This document shows, piece by piece, positions 21,402 to 32,979 of a DNA stretch of 64,000 nucleotides; position 1 is the stretch's first letter; the number at the start of each line of letters is the position of its first letter. Source of the stretch: Blattamonas nauphoetae (Eukaryota > Preaxostyla > Oxymonadida); the NCBI GenBank assembly GCA_033064195.1, contig JARBJD010000300.1, positions 26,671 to 90,670 on the forward strand. Reading direction: 5' to 3'. Position numbers and translations under genes: made by a program. A model generated the notes under the pieces. It was not told where the DNA came from. It saw only the letters and a list, made by a program, of their open reading frames with translations, and did not search any database.

Positions 21402-22472
21402 TCACAGCATCTTCCTATTCGATTCCAGCAACCGTGAGAGCGTATGACAATAAGAAGCAATACTGCCCCTATAATCTCCGCTATAGGTGTGTTTCATCAT
21501 CTGTTCGAGTGTGTCTTCGAAGCCTTCAGATAACAGAGCTTGCATCATCCGTTTCCCAGTTTGGACCACTTCGTGGCCTTCTTCCTTCCATTCGGACTGC
21601 GAATCGATGCTGACGAGAGTCATCCGGAGACAACGGTCGTCTTCGATGGATGGAAGACAACTTGAGAATGTCGTCACAATTGGAGATTCGAGGACAAAAT
21701 CCATTGTTGGGCGATGAAATGGACAAATTCGAAGGAGGGCGTTGAACAGAGACATGAACGAAGTGAACATGTCGCCAAAGAAGACGTTTCGATTGGAGAT
21801 CAGAAATGTCACAAAGTTGGATGATGGAATCACGACCTTTTGGAAGATCATTTCACGATGGTTGTATTTTTCTATTGCAGTCGTGATCGTAAGTTCGCTG
21901 ATAAATGATGGAAGTGCGAGGTGGAGAGAGCGGTGGATGATTTCGATAAGATTGCTGATTATGGTTTCATTTCCCAAAATTGGAAATGTGTGAGGTTGAA
22001 CAACCGCTAAGACATTTGTGATGAGATCAGAGTCCACCAGACGATGTCGATTTTTCGATGACGACCATTTTGCTGTTTTTGACAGAAACGACATTGCTGC
22101 TGTAACCACAGTCGAGTGTGGAGATGAAAGAAGAGTTAGAATGCTCTTCACAAACCCAGAAGGTGGACCATCTGAAGAGGGAACGAGAGAATTGATGAGT
22201 TGGGCTGCTGGTCTTGGATCGAACGAATTCAGTTCGAGGCTCTTCAAAAATAGGGCAGCTCTGTCTTGGAGATCATCGTCGAATGGGTATTCCTCTTTCA
22301 CGAGAGTCACAAGAGAGCAGTAAATCGTCGATTTGTCCTCAAATGACAATCTGGAGTTCACATCGAAATTCAGGAATGGTTCCTGCAATGGATCGATATT
22401 CGAATGCGCGTCGGGAAAGCGATTCAAACACGAATCAATGGTATTATTAACTGTTTCGGATTTTTCTTCCAT
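21402..22472 (-). CDS. ARM-like repeat protein, tandem paralogue 1
   Basis: 356 codons, ATG to stop, single open frame. The N-terminal third has the family signature: PFLNFDVNSRLSFEDKSTIY, CSLVTLVKEEYPFDDDLQ, then GPPSGFVKSILTLLSSPHST and VVTAAMSFLSKTAKWSS. Secondary structure looks all-helical, as in armadillo repeats. Related genes in this window are at 23342, 24869, 47691, 48830 and 14054, so this is an expanded lineage-specific family. Function is unknown to me. The gene and its downstream segment are duplicated in tandem at 22680-24421, unit about 1.9 kb. Confidence 0.8.
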   Translation of the reverse strand: MEEKSETVNNTIDSCLNRFPDAHSNIDPLQEPFLNFDVNSRLSFEDKSTIYCSLVTLVKEEYPFDDDLQDRAALFLKSLELNSFDPRPAAQLINSLVPSSDGPPSGFVKSILTLLSSPHSTVVTAAMSFLSKTAKWSSSKNRHRLVDSDLITNVLAVVQPHTFPILGNETIISNLIEIIHRSLHLALPSFISELTITTAIEKYNHREMIFQKVVIPSSNFVTFLISNRNVFFGDMFTSFMSLFNALLRICPFHRPTMDFVLESPIVTTFSSCLPSIEDDRCLRMTLVSIDSQSEWKEEGHEVVQTGKRMMQALLSEGFEDTLEQMMKHTYSGDYRGSIASYCHTLSRLLESNRKML

Positions 22473-22679
22473 TCAAAACCAGGGAGGATCATCCCATTGG
22501 TCTTGGAAAAGTGTTTTGGATAAAACCAGTTGCATAATACACAAATTGTTGGATGTCATGAAATGCAGAAGAAGAGAAACGAACGAATCATTCTTGACAA
22601 CGAATCAGACTTCTGAGTGGGGAAGGAAAAGGAGGAAAGAATGTCGCATGGTTGGACACTCAATGACAACCTGAAATGG

Positions 22680-23250
22680 ATGTCATCAGCAACCGATCGC
22701 ATTCTGGCTGAACATCAAAGAATGAGCCAGGGCGCACATTAATCTGATCAGGTTGGTCATTCGTTGTCCATTTGTGAGAAAGTGAAGATAAATCGACAAA
22801 GTCTGTTTCATGTGCACAGATATCTCTTCCAAGTGCAGATCTGAGCAGGAGAGACAACGGAAGAGACGCGAACGAATGAGAAAGCGAATTGGAGATGAAA
22901 AGGGAAAAGAGAGACGAAACAACTGATGCCACAAAAAGACAAACCCCAGAAATCAGGATACACCACAAAACAAAGCGGGGATGGCTGTGGAATGGCGGGA
23001 ATGTGGGGTGCATCACATTTTGACGAGATAAATGTGATGTGCTGCTGCGATGGTCTAAAAGTGAACACTGCGAAAGGAAAAGTGATCCCAATGTATCGTG
23101 CAGTGATGCAAGGAATAGTTTCGAGAGACTTCCGCCAATGAAATGAAAATCACAGACAGCCGCGTTGAGAACGACGAACCCAAAAGAGCAAACCATTTCT
23201 GGACGATTGGAGGCGATCGCAGACGGTCTGCTCGTCTGCATCAGCAATCA
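22680..23250 (-). repeat. Downstream segment of ARM paralogue 2
   Basis: Counterpart of 20700-21150 in the tandem duplication. Long minus-strand frames here (to 195 codons at 22660-23247) are not conserved in frame between the two copies, so I treat it as a repeat and not as a gene. Confidence 0.55.
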
Positions 23251-23341
23251 CAGCATTCCCAACATCCGACGAGAGTCAGCAGAAATGAGTGGGAGTCATT
23301 TTGGAGAGGCATTCTCAACACGTCTTTGGCAAAGCAGCGAG

Positions 23342-24421
23342 TCACAGCTTCACCACATTCGATCCCAGCATTTGTGAGACGGAGTGGCATGATATCACAA
23401 CATTGCTGTGTACATATTTGAACCTTTTGCGCATCAGCGTCTGTTCGATGAATAATTCGAAGTCTTCCGAAATCAGAGCTTGGATCATCCGTTTCCCAGA
23501 TTGGGCCACTTCGCGGCCTTCATTTTTCCATTGGAACTGCGAATTGATGATGTTGAGCAGAGTCCTCCAGATACACTCGTCGTTTTCAACAAACAGGAGA
23601 CAACTTGAGAATGCCATCACAATTGGAGATGCGAGGACAAACTCCAATGTTGGACGATGAAATGGACTTATTTGAAGGAGTGTGTTCAAAAGATCCACGA
23701 GAGAGTGGAACAAATCGCGATTGAGGACGTGCCGATTTGAGATCAGAAATGTCACAAATTGAGACGATGGAATATATACCTTCTGAAAGATCATTTCACG
23801 ATTTTTATATATCTCTTCGTCCGCAGTGATGTTTGATTCACTGAGAAACGAGTAGAGAGGAAGTGCGAGGTTGATTGAGTTGCGCATGATGTCGTTCAGA
23901 TGGCAGAGCATCTTTTCATTTCTTGAAATTGGCAGTGTGTGAGGTTGAACTGTCGCTAAGACATTTGCGATGAGATTAGATTCCACGAGACGAATGAGAA
24001 TTTCTGTTGATGACCATTTTGCTGTTTCCGAAAGAAATGACATTGCAGCTGTAACCACAGTCGAGTGTGGAGATGACAGCAGAGTGAGAATGCTCTTCAC
24101 AAACCCAGAAGGTGGACCATCTGAAGAGAGAACGAGAGAAGTGACGAGTTTGTTTGCGAGAGCTGTGCCAAAATACTGCGGTTCGATGCTCTTCAAAAAC
24201 TGGACTGCTCTGTTTTGAAGGGAATCGTCAAATGGATATTGTCCTTTCACGAGAGTCACAAGAGAACAGTAGATTCTCGATTTTTCTTCAAACGACTTTT
24301 CTGAGTTCGAATCGAAATGCAGGAATGATTCTTGTTCTGGAATGATCATCCGATCAGAGACAGGATCGTGGGAGACATTCGGATGATGGACAAACTGTTG
24401 ATGGCAAGTTATACTGTTCAT
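23342..24421 (-). CDS. ARM-like repeat protein, tandem paralogue 2
   Basis: 359 codons, open. It aligns with the gene at 21402 along its length: ESFLHFDSNSEKSFEEKSRI, YCSLVTLVKGQYPFDDSLQ, and an almost identical GPPSGFVKSILTLLSSPHST block. The N-terminus starts further upstream than in paralogue 1 (MNSITCHQQFVHHPNVSHD). The C-terminal half is more diverged. It lies head-to-tail with paralogue 1, about 0.9 kb apart. All-helical, no catalytic motif. Confidence 0.8.
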   Translation of the reverse strand: MNSITCHQQFVHHPNVSHDPVSDRMIIPEQESFLHFDSNSEKSFEEKSRIYCSLVTLVKGQYPFDDSLQNRAVQFLKSIEPQYFGTALANKLVTSLVLSSDGPPSGFVKSILTLLSSPHSTVVTAAMSFLSETAKWSSTEILIRLVESNLIANVLATVQPHTLPISRNEKMLCHLNDIMRNSINLALPLYSFLSESNITADEEIYKNREMIFQKVYIPSSQFVTFLISNRHVLNRDLFHSLVDLLNTLLQISPFHRPTLEFVLASPIVMAFSSCLLFVENDECIWRTLLNIINSQFQWKNEGREVAQSGKRMIQALISEDFELFIEQTLMRKRFKYVHSNVVISCHSVSQMLGSNVVKL

Positions 24422-24689
24422 AAAGTGATGAGTTCGATCATGCCCTTTGAATGGATAGTTTGTTATTTCGGATCTCCTCTAATCTACTTTCGAGCAGTTT
24501 AAAGTTCGCACACCACGAGTTGTTTGTGTGTCCTCCACACTTATTGTCACTCACTCGGTCTTGTTTGAAACTGTCGAGATGCGTGTGAGATATGAGATGG
24601 ATGAAGAAAAAGAAGAAAACACGCAAAGAAGAGCGCTGAACGAAGTTGAGAAGACAACTCACCTCTTCATCAGTGAATGCTTCCGAAGC

Positions 24690-24850
24690 TCCGTTTGATC
24701 ATCGTCATCTTCCCCAATCAGCATCATTCGTCCGTTTGATGAAGAACTGGTCAGTGCGAGGAGTCGAGTCCATGTTGATGTTCAAATCGAGAGACGGGCC
24801 ATGTCCCACATTTTGTGAGGCATCGATCTTCTTCTGTCTCTCTGATGCTC
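24690..24850 (-). pseudogene. SPRY-family gene fragment
   Basis: On the minus strand this reads NINMDSTPRTDQFFIKRTND, clearly related to VNMDSTPRTVQFFVNGKGER in the SPRY-like region at 37200-37330. Only this strand-pair of the domain is present and no start or stop fits, so it is a fragment next to the truncated ARM-family gene. Confidence 0.55.
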
Positions 24851-24868
24851 CGAAAAGCAGGGTTCTTT

Positions 24869-25543
24869 TCAAAGAGTGTGCGATCGAGTCTGAGATTGCG
24901 GGAGGAAGAGGTGATGATGAGCATGGGACAAGAGCGGTGTGTGAGTAATCAGCAAAAGAGAGATGAACGAGACACCAGCGTTCAAAATGCGGATCAGAGC
25001 GTCGAGGAATTCTTCAGTCCCTTCAAAGTGACGAGTAAGTGGTTCAAATATGAGCATGAGACGACCGATCCAACCTTTTTGGACGAAGGAGAACCTGAAA
25101 TCGATCGATGCGAACTGGATCACTTCTGCGAAAGGTGATAATCCTGCTGTGGCAACAATCTCGTATGGACACGTAAATATGATCAACATGTGATCTACAA
25201 AAGCTTGGATTTTGTTGATACGGTGTGGAAATAGACGAACTGGGAGATCCCAACCAAAATCGTGCGCTAGTCTGTGCAAGATATCCAACAATTTGACTGC
25301 TTCCAATTGCTGCTCGCCGTCAAACACATAACCTTTCTTCATCATTTTGACAAGAGACTTGAAGATCGGAGAGTACCCATTGCGAGATCGATCCTTCTGT
25401 TTGGACCAGTTTAAGAAAGGTGTGGAAGGTGTATATTCTGGAAGCAAACATGAAACGGAAGAGGAGAGATACCACGAGGAAGACGGGTGTATCTCGACTG
25501 TAAACAACCCATTCGGTTTTTCGCTGGTTTCAAAATACAACAA
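24869..25543 (-). pseudogene. ARM-family gene, truncated at its 3' side
   Basis: The frame matches the first part of the gene at 47691-48710: PFLNWSKQKDRSRNGYSPIF, KSLVKMMKKGYVFDGEQQL and a helical stretch to about residue 190. After LNAGVSF the similarity stops, where a SPRY-like fragment follows. Full-length relatives have about 340-360 residues, this one 224. An unrecognised intron is possible, but truncation at a rearrangement point is more likely. Confidence 0.6.
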
Positions 25544-25866
25544 TGGGTTCCTATTGATCCATCGTTGATTCTGAACTTCATTCAGAAACCTAAAGCAAAA
25601 AATAACTTCGGAAGGATGTTTGGGAGTGTGTGAAAAGACTGTGAATGGAGAGAAGTTAGAGACGGGTGGGAACAGGCACGAACAGAATGATTGCGTTTAC
25701 TCGCTTTTGGGATGGGAATGGGAATTAAGATTCTTTGAAAAGAACATGAACCCCATCCCACCTTGACAAAATGTCATGTATTTCGCTGTTCACTTTTCCG
25801 TTATCCGAAAAATCATCAAATTTCACTCGCGAGAAAGTAAGTGTGAAAGAATGAATAACTCCCCAA

Positions 25867-27188
25867 TTAATGTCGTTTCCGCTTCGGACATTCCCTGGAA
25901 ACATGCCCGAAGCCCCCACACAGGAAACAGATCCGCGTGTCCTGGTTGGGACAGTCTCGACTCAGATGCCCTGTTTTCCCGCACTGCACATCACAAAATG
26001 AGAGAAAGCGAAGCACACCTTGTAGCACGCGTTCCGATCCACCACTGGCCCACTCTCCCGAGCGTGTATTCGATGCAGCGGACAATTCACAAAGATATGG
26101 CCAGTCTGCCCACACTTGAAGCAGCGTTCCATTTCACGCGGAATTGTGTTCGTTCCTACCACCCCGTTCATCAGCTGAGGCGTGGGGAGGGGAAGAAGGC
26201 CGTCGTGAGGCCCAGGGAGAGTGAAGTGAGGGGGACGGGGTGGTTGGTGTGTGGCAGGTCCGTTCGGGGTGGGTGATGGCAGAAGGGTGCCTGGGGAGCA
26301 TCCTTGCAGAGTCACATTCAACGACAGAGGCAACGACAGCGAGCTGTTTTGCGAGGAAGGCACGAAAGGACGAAGCGCAGTCGCTGTCATCTGGCTGTCC
26401 GAAGCGGTCTGTCCCGAACTTGAAAAGTGAACTGTGTTGATCGTCGTGCTGTTTGAGCTCGATGTCTTGCTTTGTTGGGATTGCGGTTGGATGCAGTCGC
26501 TTCGGTCGGATCTGATTTCGGAAGTTGGCAGAGAAAGGGCAACGTCAAAAATGGGAGAGTGAACGGAATGTGTGGAGAACGAAGTTGGGAAAGACAGAGA
26601 CGGGTGGGTGAAGCTGAATGACATTTGGCTCTGATCATGCGTTCGACCAAAATCAAAATCGTTTTGGGACGTCGCCGAGAACATGTTTGACTCCGAATGA
26701 TGTTCAAAAGACGACAAAAAACGGTTTGTGGAATCGATTTCTTCGCTCGGACCGGCAGATTGTTGAAGAAAGGTGGCATCGGGGGTGAAGAGACCTAAGT
26801 CCTGATTTGTGGATTGGGAGGCGATAAAGGGCCGCGATTCTGGTTGATAAGAGGACGGGAAAGCACCGAAGGGTATTCCGGAGTCAGAAGAAAGTGCCCA
26901 ATCATCTGATCGGGCGATCTCCTGATGAGAGAGGGTGGATTGTGGATGTTGGTTGGAGTGGTCATGATCAGGAGGGAGTGGGAACGAATGGGCGAGAAAT
27001 TGGCTTGAATTTGAGGTGGAGTCCGGGGAAAACATGTCCTGAGCGCCTATAACATTTTGGGAAAGATGCGATGAGAGGCTGAATGAATCGACGTTCTCCA
27101 AACGAAAAGTGTTTGAACTGCGAGGAAATAACGTGGAATGTGGATTAAAATGATCATAAGTTAGGGCTGATGGATGGTCAGGTCCCAT
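25867..27188 (-). CDS. CCHC zinc-knuckle protein, copy 1 (two exons)
   Basis: Exon 1 is 27188-26019, intron 26018-25984 (35 nt, GTGTGC...GTGCAG), exon 2 25983-25867. Spliced length is about 428 residues. The N-terminal 320 residues are Ser/Pro/His/Gln-rich and probably disordered. The C-terminus has three CX2CX4HX4C knuckles: CFKCGQTGHIFVNC, CYKCGKTGHLSRDC (split by the intron) and CFLCGGFGHVSREC, then PKRKRH. Such knuckles bind single-stranded RNA or DNA; no other domain is seen. The first ATG is at 27186-27188. It is divergent from the coiled-coil/SPRY-like gene, sharing about 0.4 kb of upstream DNA. A second copy is at 42641-44019. Confidence 0.85.
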
Positions 27189-27599
27189 CAAGTTCTTGAT
27201 CGAGACTGTTTATGATGATCTCACCCGAACTTTACAGTGTTCCCATTTGAATTCAGTCATACAAAAGATGAGAAGAAGATTAAACTCGATGGAAAAAGTC
27301 AAATAAAGACTTTAGATCTGCTCCGATGGGAAGATTGAAACGAAGGAGATATGTCATTTATGTGTTGGCTTGATCCAGTCTAACTCTGAGATGTTCACTG
27401 CTCCATCATCGAACGACATCATATCACCTGGACCATCAAATGTCCCATCCAATGAACTGGTTTGAATCCAGTTTTCTGTTCTATTTCCGACTGATTTGAT
27501 TTGTTCCTTTTGTTGAATCTCGATGCGCTTTTCCGTCATACCACCTGATGATGTTGCTTCTCTCTCCCTTTTCCAATATATACCCGATGATCTCAACAG

Positions 27600-29757
27600 C
27601 AATCATTCTTCTTGCAAACAGTACAAGCATATCGAAGTGGAACAGAGAAGGAGAAAGTTTCGATCTTGCACCGAGTGTGGAACAAGATTGAAGAAGGTCT
27701 GAAAATGAACGAGCTGTTCTAATTTCATGTTGAGGATTTTGTTCATACGTTACTTCAATAATAATGTGATCTTCTCCCTCATTCATGATTCTGATTGTTT
27801 CTGTGCTGTTCTGGGTTGATGCAGATGAAAATGGAGAGAGAATGAAGGAAGTGGGGGAGATGGGATTGCGGATGGGATTTGTGAGTGAATTGTGTTTGAC
27901 ATTGGGAAGTGAATGCTCGCCGTTCTTGTTCGTTTGTCTTCCTTCCTTCCTCCTCATCTCTCCTCTTCCTTTCTCTTTCTCTTCCTTTCTCTTTCTCTTC
28001 CTTTCTCTTTCTTCCTCTTTCTTCATTCCTCTTTCTTCATTCCTCTTTCTTCGTTTCTGGTGTTTGTGTGATTGTTGAGGCAGAATGTGGCGTCGAGTGT
28101 GCTGACTCTGGTTGTGGGGTGTGTGTTGCATCCGAAGCGGAAGAAGATGAGCGACCTGCTTCCCTCGCTCCTCTCTCTCACCCACGTCTGCCTCTCTCCT
28201 CCTTCATCTCTTCTCTTCTCGTCGTTTCTTTTGTGTTGTGTTATTTTTTTGCAGCACGCTGATCCCACTCTGTCTGTGCCCGCGACACACGCTGTTGGGT
28301 CTGCCTCTCTTCTCTTCCTCATCTTCTCTCTTCTCTTCCTCATCTCTTGTTTTCTTTTGTTTTGTTTTCTTTTCTTGTTCAGGCTGGTGTGTGACTCGAG
28401 TCTGTCGTGTGGGGATGTGGAGGGAGTGCTGAGTGGGGGAGTGGTGGAGAAGGTGTGCTCGTGGGTAGAGGGTGCGAAGGAAGTCGGGAAAGTGTTGGGT
28501 CTGCTTCGAGTTGTGGAACAGTTGTGTGTTGGACTGAAAGGAGCTCTTCGATCAGCACAGAAACAAGAACAGGAACAGAAAGAGAAGCTGAAGCAGAAAG
28601 TGAAAAACGGAAAGGATCATGGACGGGCTGAACAGATGGAGGAAGAGAATCGAGATGGATGGAGTTTGGGGAGTCGGTGCCAATCGGCGCTGAACTTGAT
28701 GGAAAACACGCTGCTCGGACTGTGCTCAGCTCGGGAGTCGGAAGAGAAGGAGAGCTCGGTGGATGTGGAAGTGGCTAAAGAAGTTGGAGGGATTCTGATT
28801 CGGCACTTTCCGCATGTGCTGTCTGGAGGAAGGAAGGAGGTGGGAGTGATTGGGGTGGATGTGGGTCGGGAGATGAGAGCGATGGAGGAGAGGGAGAAGC
28901 GAAGGGAGGAAGAAATGAAGAAGAAGTTGGAAGAGATGAAGGAAGAACTGACAAACGAAGCGAAGCAGAAAGAGGAAGAACGGAGGAAGGAGCACGAACT
29001 AAAGATGGCTGAGTTGACCGAGCAGGCCGAGCGTCATAGGCGATTCATCGAAGAAGGAGTGGAGAGGGAGCGAGAGGCCAACAGACAAAGAGAAGAGGAG
29101 AGAAGAAAGGAAGAGGAGAGAAGGAAGGAAGAGGAGAGAAGAAAGGAAGAGGAGAGAAGGAAGGAAGAGGAGAGAAGAAAGGAAGAGGAGAGAAGGAAAG
29201 TGGGAGCAGCAGCAATCGATTGGTTCCCAGCAGATGGATACTCGCTGAATGGTTCTGTCTTCACTTGCAGCAATTCAAATGGGTATCAAACTCTCCTCTC
29301 CGCCGAGTTTGGGAAAGTGGTCGTCAGATTCACTTTCACTTTCCAGACAATCACAAAGTTGCATCGAATCGGCATCGTTGCATCTGCCCGGACTTCGACA
29401 GTGAAAGGCGGATCTGATTTTGTGGAGCTTTTGGGAGGAGCTGGATGGCGAATGAGTTCAGACTGTCGATTTGCGATCCAAAACAAATCACGTGTTCACG
29501 ATGGATCAGCGTGTGCAGGTGGGAGAGGAGGCCAGCGAGTGGTGTTGGAGGCAGACGGGCGAGACGGGAAGAGGACACTGCGACTGAGCCAGAATGGACA
29601 GACACAGCCAACCTTCTTCTCTCGCATTCCTGTCCCCTTCCGATTCGCAATTTATCTATCTGGAGTTGGTGATGCTGTGTCGATTGAGTCAGTCGAGGTT
29701 GTGGCTGAGCCTCAGCTGAGTGGGGGAGGGACAGCGATTCCGATGGACGAAGCATAA
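27600..29757 (+). CDS. Coiled-coil protein with C-terminal SPRY-like domain, copy 1
   Basis: The exons that join in frame are: one ending at 27931, 28084-28185, 28255-28298 and 28383-29757; introns are 152, 69 and 84 nt, GT-AG, nearly all pyrimidine. A first exon with QAYRSGTEKEKV-like sequence lies near 27630-27720; the start codon is not fixed. The protein has a helical N-terminal region (SLSCGDVEGVLSGGVVEKV), a long charged coiled coil with RRKEEE repeats (29090-29200) and a beta-rich C-terminal domain of about 185 residues (AIDWFPADGYSLNGSVFTC to IESVEVVAEPQLSGGG) that I take to be SPRY-like. Such domains bind protein partners. No enzyme motif is seen. It is open to the stop at 29755-29757, unlike copy 2. 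Confidence 0.75.
27955..28055. repeat. Pyrimidine microsatellite expanding an intron
   Basis: Runs of CTCTTTCTCTTCC and CTCTTTCTTCATTC fill most of the 152-nt intron 27932-28083. The same intron in copy 2 (44703-44784) is only 82 nt, so the difference is this expansion. Splice sites are the same in both. Confidence 0.8.
29096..29200. repeat. In-frame 15/30-bp tandem repeat coding for RRKEEE units
   Basis: Alternating GAGAGAAGGAAGGAAGAG and GAGAGAAGAAAGGAAGAG units, all multiples of three, extend the coiled coil of the copy-1 protein. Copy 2 has fewer and more diverged units at the corresponding place. Confidence 0.85.
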
Positions 29758-30060
29758 CCACAACACTTCCTGTTCTTCCTGTTTCCATTCTTCATTCAAT
29801 CATTCACTCATTTCACAATACTTCTTTTTGGCATTTCAGACACTATGCAATACACTGTGTGTCTTTGAAAGTGAACAAAGGAGGAAATTTCTTAAAGGTG
29901 ACTTCAACATGAAATGAAAAAATCAGTCAGGATTCGGTGGAGCAGGCTGACCATCATTTCGAGGTTCAAAAGGAGGATGAGTGTGTGTTGGTCCAAATGC
30001 ATCGAAGACGCCACCAATCTCTCCAAATTGTGGATGATGAATATGTCCATCGCGTTGATG
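29758..30060. other. Intergenic, convergent 3' ends
   Basis: This lies between the stop of the coiled-coil/SPRY-like gene and the stop of the HEAT-like gene. The first part (to about 29830) corresponds to the place where copy 2 carries a 927-bp insertion, and here it is the empty site. No gene is seen. Confidence 0.6.
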
Positions 30061-32264
30061 TCAGTTTCGTTGATTTCGAGACTGCAGTGGATCACCTAAT
30101 CCACCAACAGGAGGAGCATCGAGTGGAGCAGGAGGATGATTCGGTTGCTGGTGGAGATGGAGGTGAACCACACCAACTTGACGATATAGCGGAGGTCGAT
30201 TCGGTGGCTGGTGAACTGGGTGCCCTAACACCCGAAATGGAGGGTTGATCCCGACACCCAGACGATTACGGAACACAAACGCGTTGGGCATCATTCGATC
30301 GACATGGCGTTGGGCGTTTGCTCCTCTCCACTTGTTCAGAAAGTCCAATGAGAACGAGTCAAGAGCAACATCTCTTCTGTCCTCCATCCCTTCTGAACAC
30401 AGAGTGAGCACAAACTGCCTCACTTGTGGGTTGGACCGATTCTCACTCTGTTTGAACATGGTGTAGAAACTTGAGTGAAGATCCAGCGATGATGGGATAG
30501 TGTCCAGACGGACAAGAGCGATGGAGAGGACGGAGAGAAGAGAGGAGAGAGGAGGGGTGGAGAAAGTGGATGAAGTTCCTGTGTGGATGAGAGACAGAAC
30601 GAGAGAGAGGAAGCTGTTCAGGAGTTGTGAGATTTCGTCCAGCTCGGAACGAAGCTCAACTCTGTCTGGCGACGAAGGCACGACAATTGTGAGGATTCGA
30701 GTGAGGAAGGGAGAGAATGGAAGGAGTGTGGAAGCGGTGATCTCAGTGGGGTTGTCTGGAAAGATCATTTTGAGGACAGTGAGGAAGAGTCGTTGGGGTG
30801 TTGTGTTTCTGACTGTCTGACCAATACTGATTTTAAATGAACCATCAGATTTCAGAGCTCGAAGTGAGCTCACTTTTCTCTTCTCCAAAATCTGATAAAC
30901 TGTTTGTGCTGTTGCCTTCGCAATATCAGAGAGCAGATTCTCGTTCAGTCCTGGAAGATGCTGTGTGATGGAGACTGATTGATCATTTGGGAACGGGCTT
31001 CTCACGAGTCTACTTTTTAAAATAATTTCGTTTCGTCGAGCAAGCGTTTTGAGAGATTTGAGGCTGACAGGGAGAAGGATGGGAGCGACGATGGACGGGA
31101 GTGGTTGTTGGGTGACGGATGATTGGTGAATGCCTCGGAAAGGAGCAGTGGCTCTGCTGATCGAGAAGGGCGTTGGAGTGTCTCGGGTTCGCTGTTCGAT
31201 CTCCTGAAGAGCGAGCAGGATCGAGCGAAGAAGAGAGAGATCGGTTGTCACGGCCAGCGAGACCAGAGAATCGATGACTGGCGTTGGGTCGAATGATTTG
31301 ATCTGCATCAGAAATCGCAACACTTTCAAACACGACTCGACAATCTGCGACGTCACCTCATCCTTCCCCATAGCACATCCCTCCTCCACTCCTTCCCGAC
31401 GAAAACGAGCGATCGTTTGAAGGGTGTTGAAAACAAGGTCACGCAGTGTGTGTCTTCGATTGGCCAACAAAGTGTCATCTGGGAGTTGATAGATGCATGT
31501 CTTGATTGTGTCTTCGATGTGAGTCATTGCTTCTGCGACCAGCGGAATGTTGTTGAAATGACCAGCCAACCCGACAACGCGGTCGAAGGCATCGGGGTTC
31601 GTTTCCAGATGGAGGTTTGGACGAGTGGATCGGATTGTGGGAAGTGACAAGATGAGAAGTGCTTGTGCGTTGTTCTCTGCTCTCATCAGCTCTTCCACAA
31701 AAGCGAAATTTCTGTTCGAAACAACAGCCAGCTGCGTCAGAAGCTTCCATCTCTCCTCGCCCTCAGCTGTTCTCAACTTCTCGACGGTTGACTGCTCGAA
31801 TTGTGCTGTATGTGGAGTTGATCTTCCGTTGATGTAAGTTGTGTGATTATCACGAAAGACGAGCTCGACCACTTTTCTCATTTCTTTGAGGAGAGCGATG
31901 GGAGTGTTGAGGGAATTCACTGTCGCCATTTCCAGCAAGCATTCCACAATTCGATCGAGAGAGTTGCGATCTAACGTATTCATGTTTTTGCAGAATGTCC
32001 CAAACGACGACAGAAATTGGGTTTGTGATTCTGGTCCAAGAAAAGGGAAGAGATGAATCAAGGCAGTGTCTCTCCTTTCTGCGTCTTCAGGACTCACGTT
32101 GAGACCCACAAAAGGTTCGCCGTAGACGAGAATGAGTACGATGTCAGCAAGGTTTATCAGTGCAGTGAGTGCAGATGGTTGGTTCTTGTCGTTCCACACA
32201 CTTGGCTGTTGTGACAATCTGCACAGCTCGGGAGAGAAGAAGGGGAAGGAGTGAGGGAGTGTTG
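30061..32264 (-). CDS. HEAT/ARM-like large protein, 3' part (gene split by composite element)
   Basis: This is one long exon, stop at 30061-30063, open upstream to the insertion site. The product is helical throughout (e.g. TALINLADIVLILVYGEPFV, LVSLAVTTDLSLLRSILLAL) and ends in a Pro/His-rich tail. It continues without a frame change into 41584-42414 if the composite element and one target copy are removed: 831 + 2195 nt, and after the two bases that complete the preceding split codon this is exactly 1008 codons. I do not recognise the family; a scaffold or ubiquitin-ligase-type HEAT protein is possible but not shown. In its present state the frame runs into the TIR of the element. Confidence 0.75.
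32256..32264. repeat. Left 9-bp target-site duplication of the composite element
   Basis: GGAGTGTTG here and at 41584-41592, directly outside the inverted ends GGGTAGTGCTACG. The HEAT-like reading frame passes through both copies in the same phase. Confidence 0.9.
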
Positions 32265-32979
32265 GGGTAGTGCTACGCGCAGTCCGCGTTTTGACTAGGG
32301 GCAGTCCGTTGTTTTGTGCTAGGGGCAGTCCGACTATGCTTGGGGCAGTCCGCGTATTGCTAGAGGCAGTCCGTCATTTTCTGGGTTATTGTTGGAATTT
32401 TTCACTCTTTTATTTGCACTATAACCACAATTACACATTTTCGAAGTCAGAAGCAGCGAATATTGGTCGATTAGTGAATTGATGGCGGTCTACGAGGGAC
32501 TTGGTTTGATCAGACCAATTGTGAGAGATGTGTCTTTTTTACGGTCAACCAAATCGGAATAGCCTTGATATTGAAGGGAACGATGTGATACAGAGATGGT
32601 GGACCATATTATGACCATTTCAATGTATGGTGACCATCTTTCTTACAGACTCGTTTTCTTGAAATGTATGAAGGAAATCGTGAATAAAATGCAAAGATCT
32701 TTCATTTCTCCATTTTTCTCCTGATTTTGATGATTAGTTTTGTTCTCGATCCTCCTCTCTCTCTCGTCTCTCTCCTCCTCGTTCTACTCGCGGCCTTCCT
32801 TCAACTTCACCAATCCGGCAAGTTTAAACCGAAGCAGGATTCGGAGAATCTGCGATTTCACGCCTTCTTTAATTCTCCCCATCTCCTTCTCTTCTTCGCT
32901 AGATCTTTTGGTGTCTCCTCTGCTCTTCCCTTTCTTCTCCCTCTCAATCGACGACATTAGTGCCTCCAGCCTCTCCAAT

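Noticed and set aside
28023-28343. Minus-strand coding frames over the coiled-coil/SPRY-like gene (also 27481-28185 and 44430-45396)
   Set aside because: They are antisense readings of exons and pyrimidine-rich introns of the plus-strand gene, with low-complexity Arg/Glu/Ser content.
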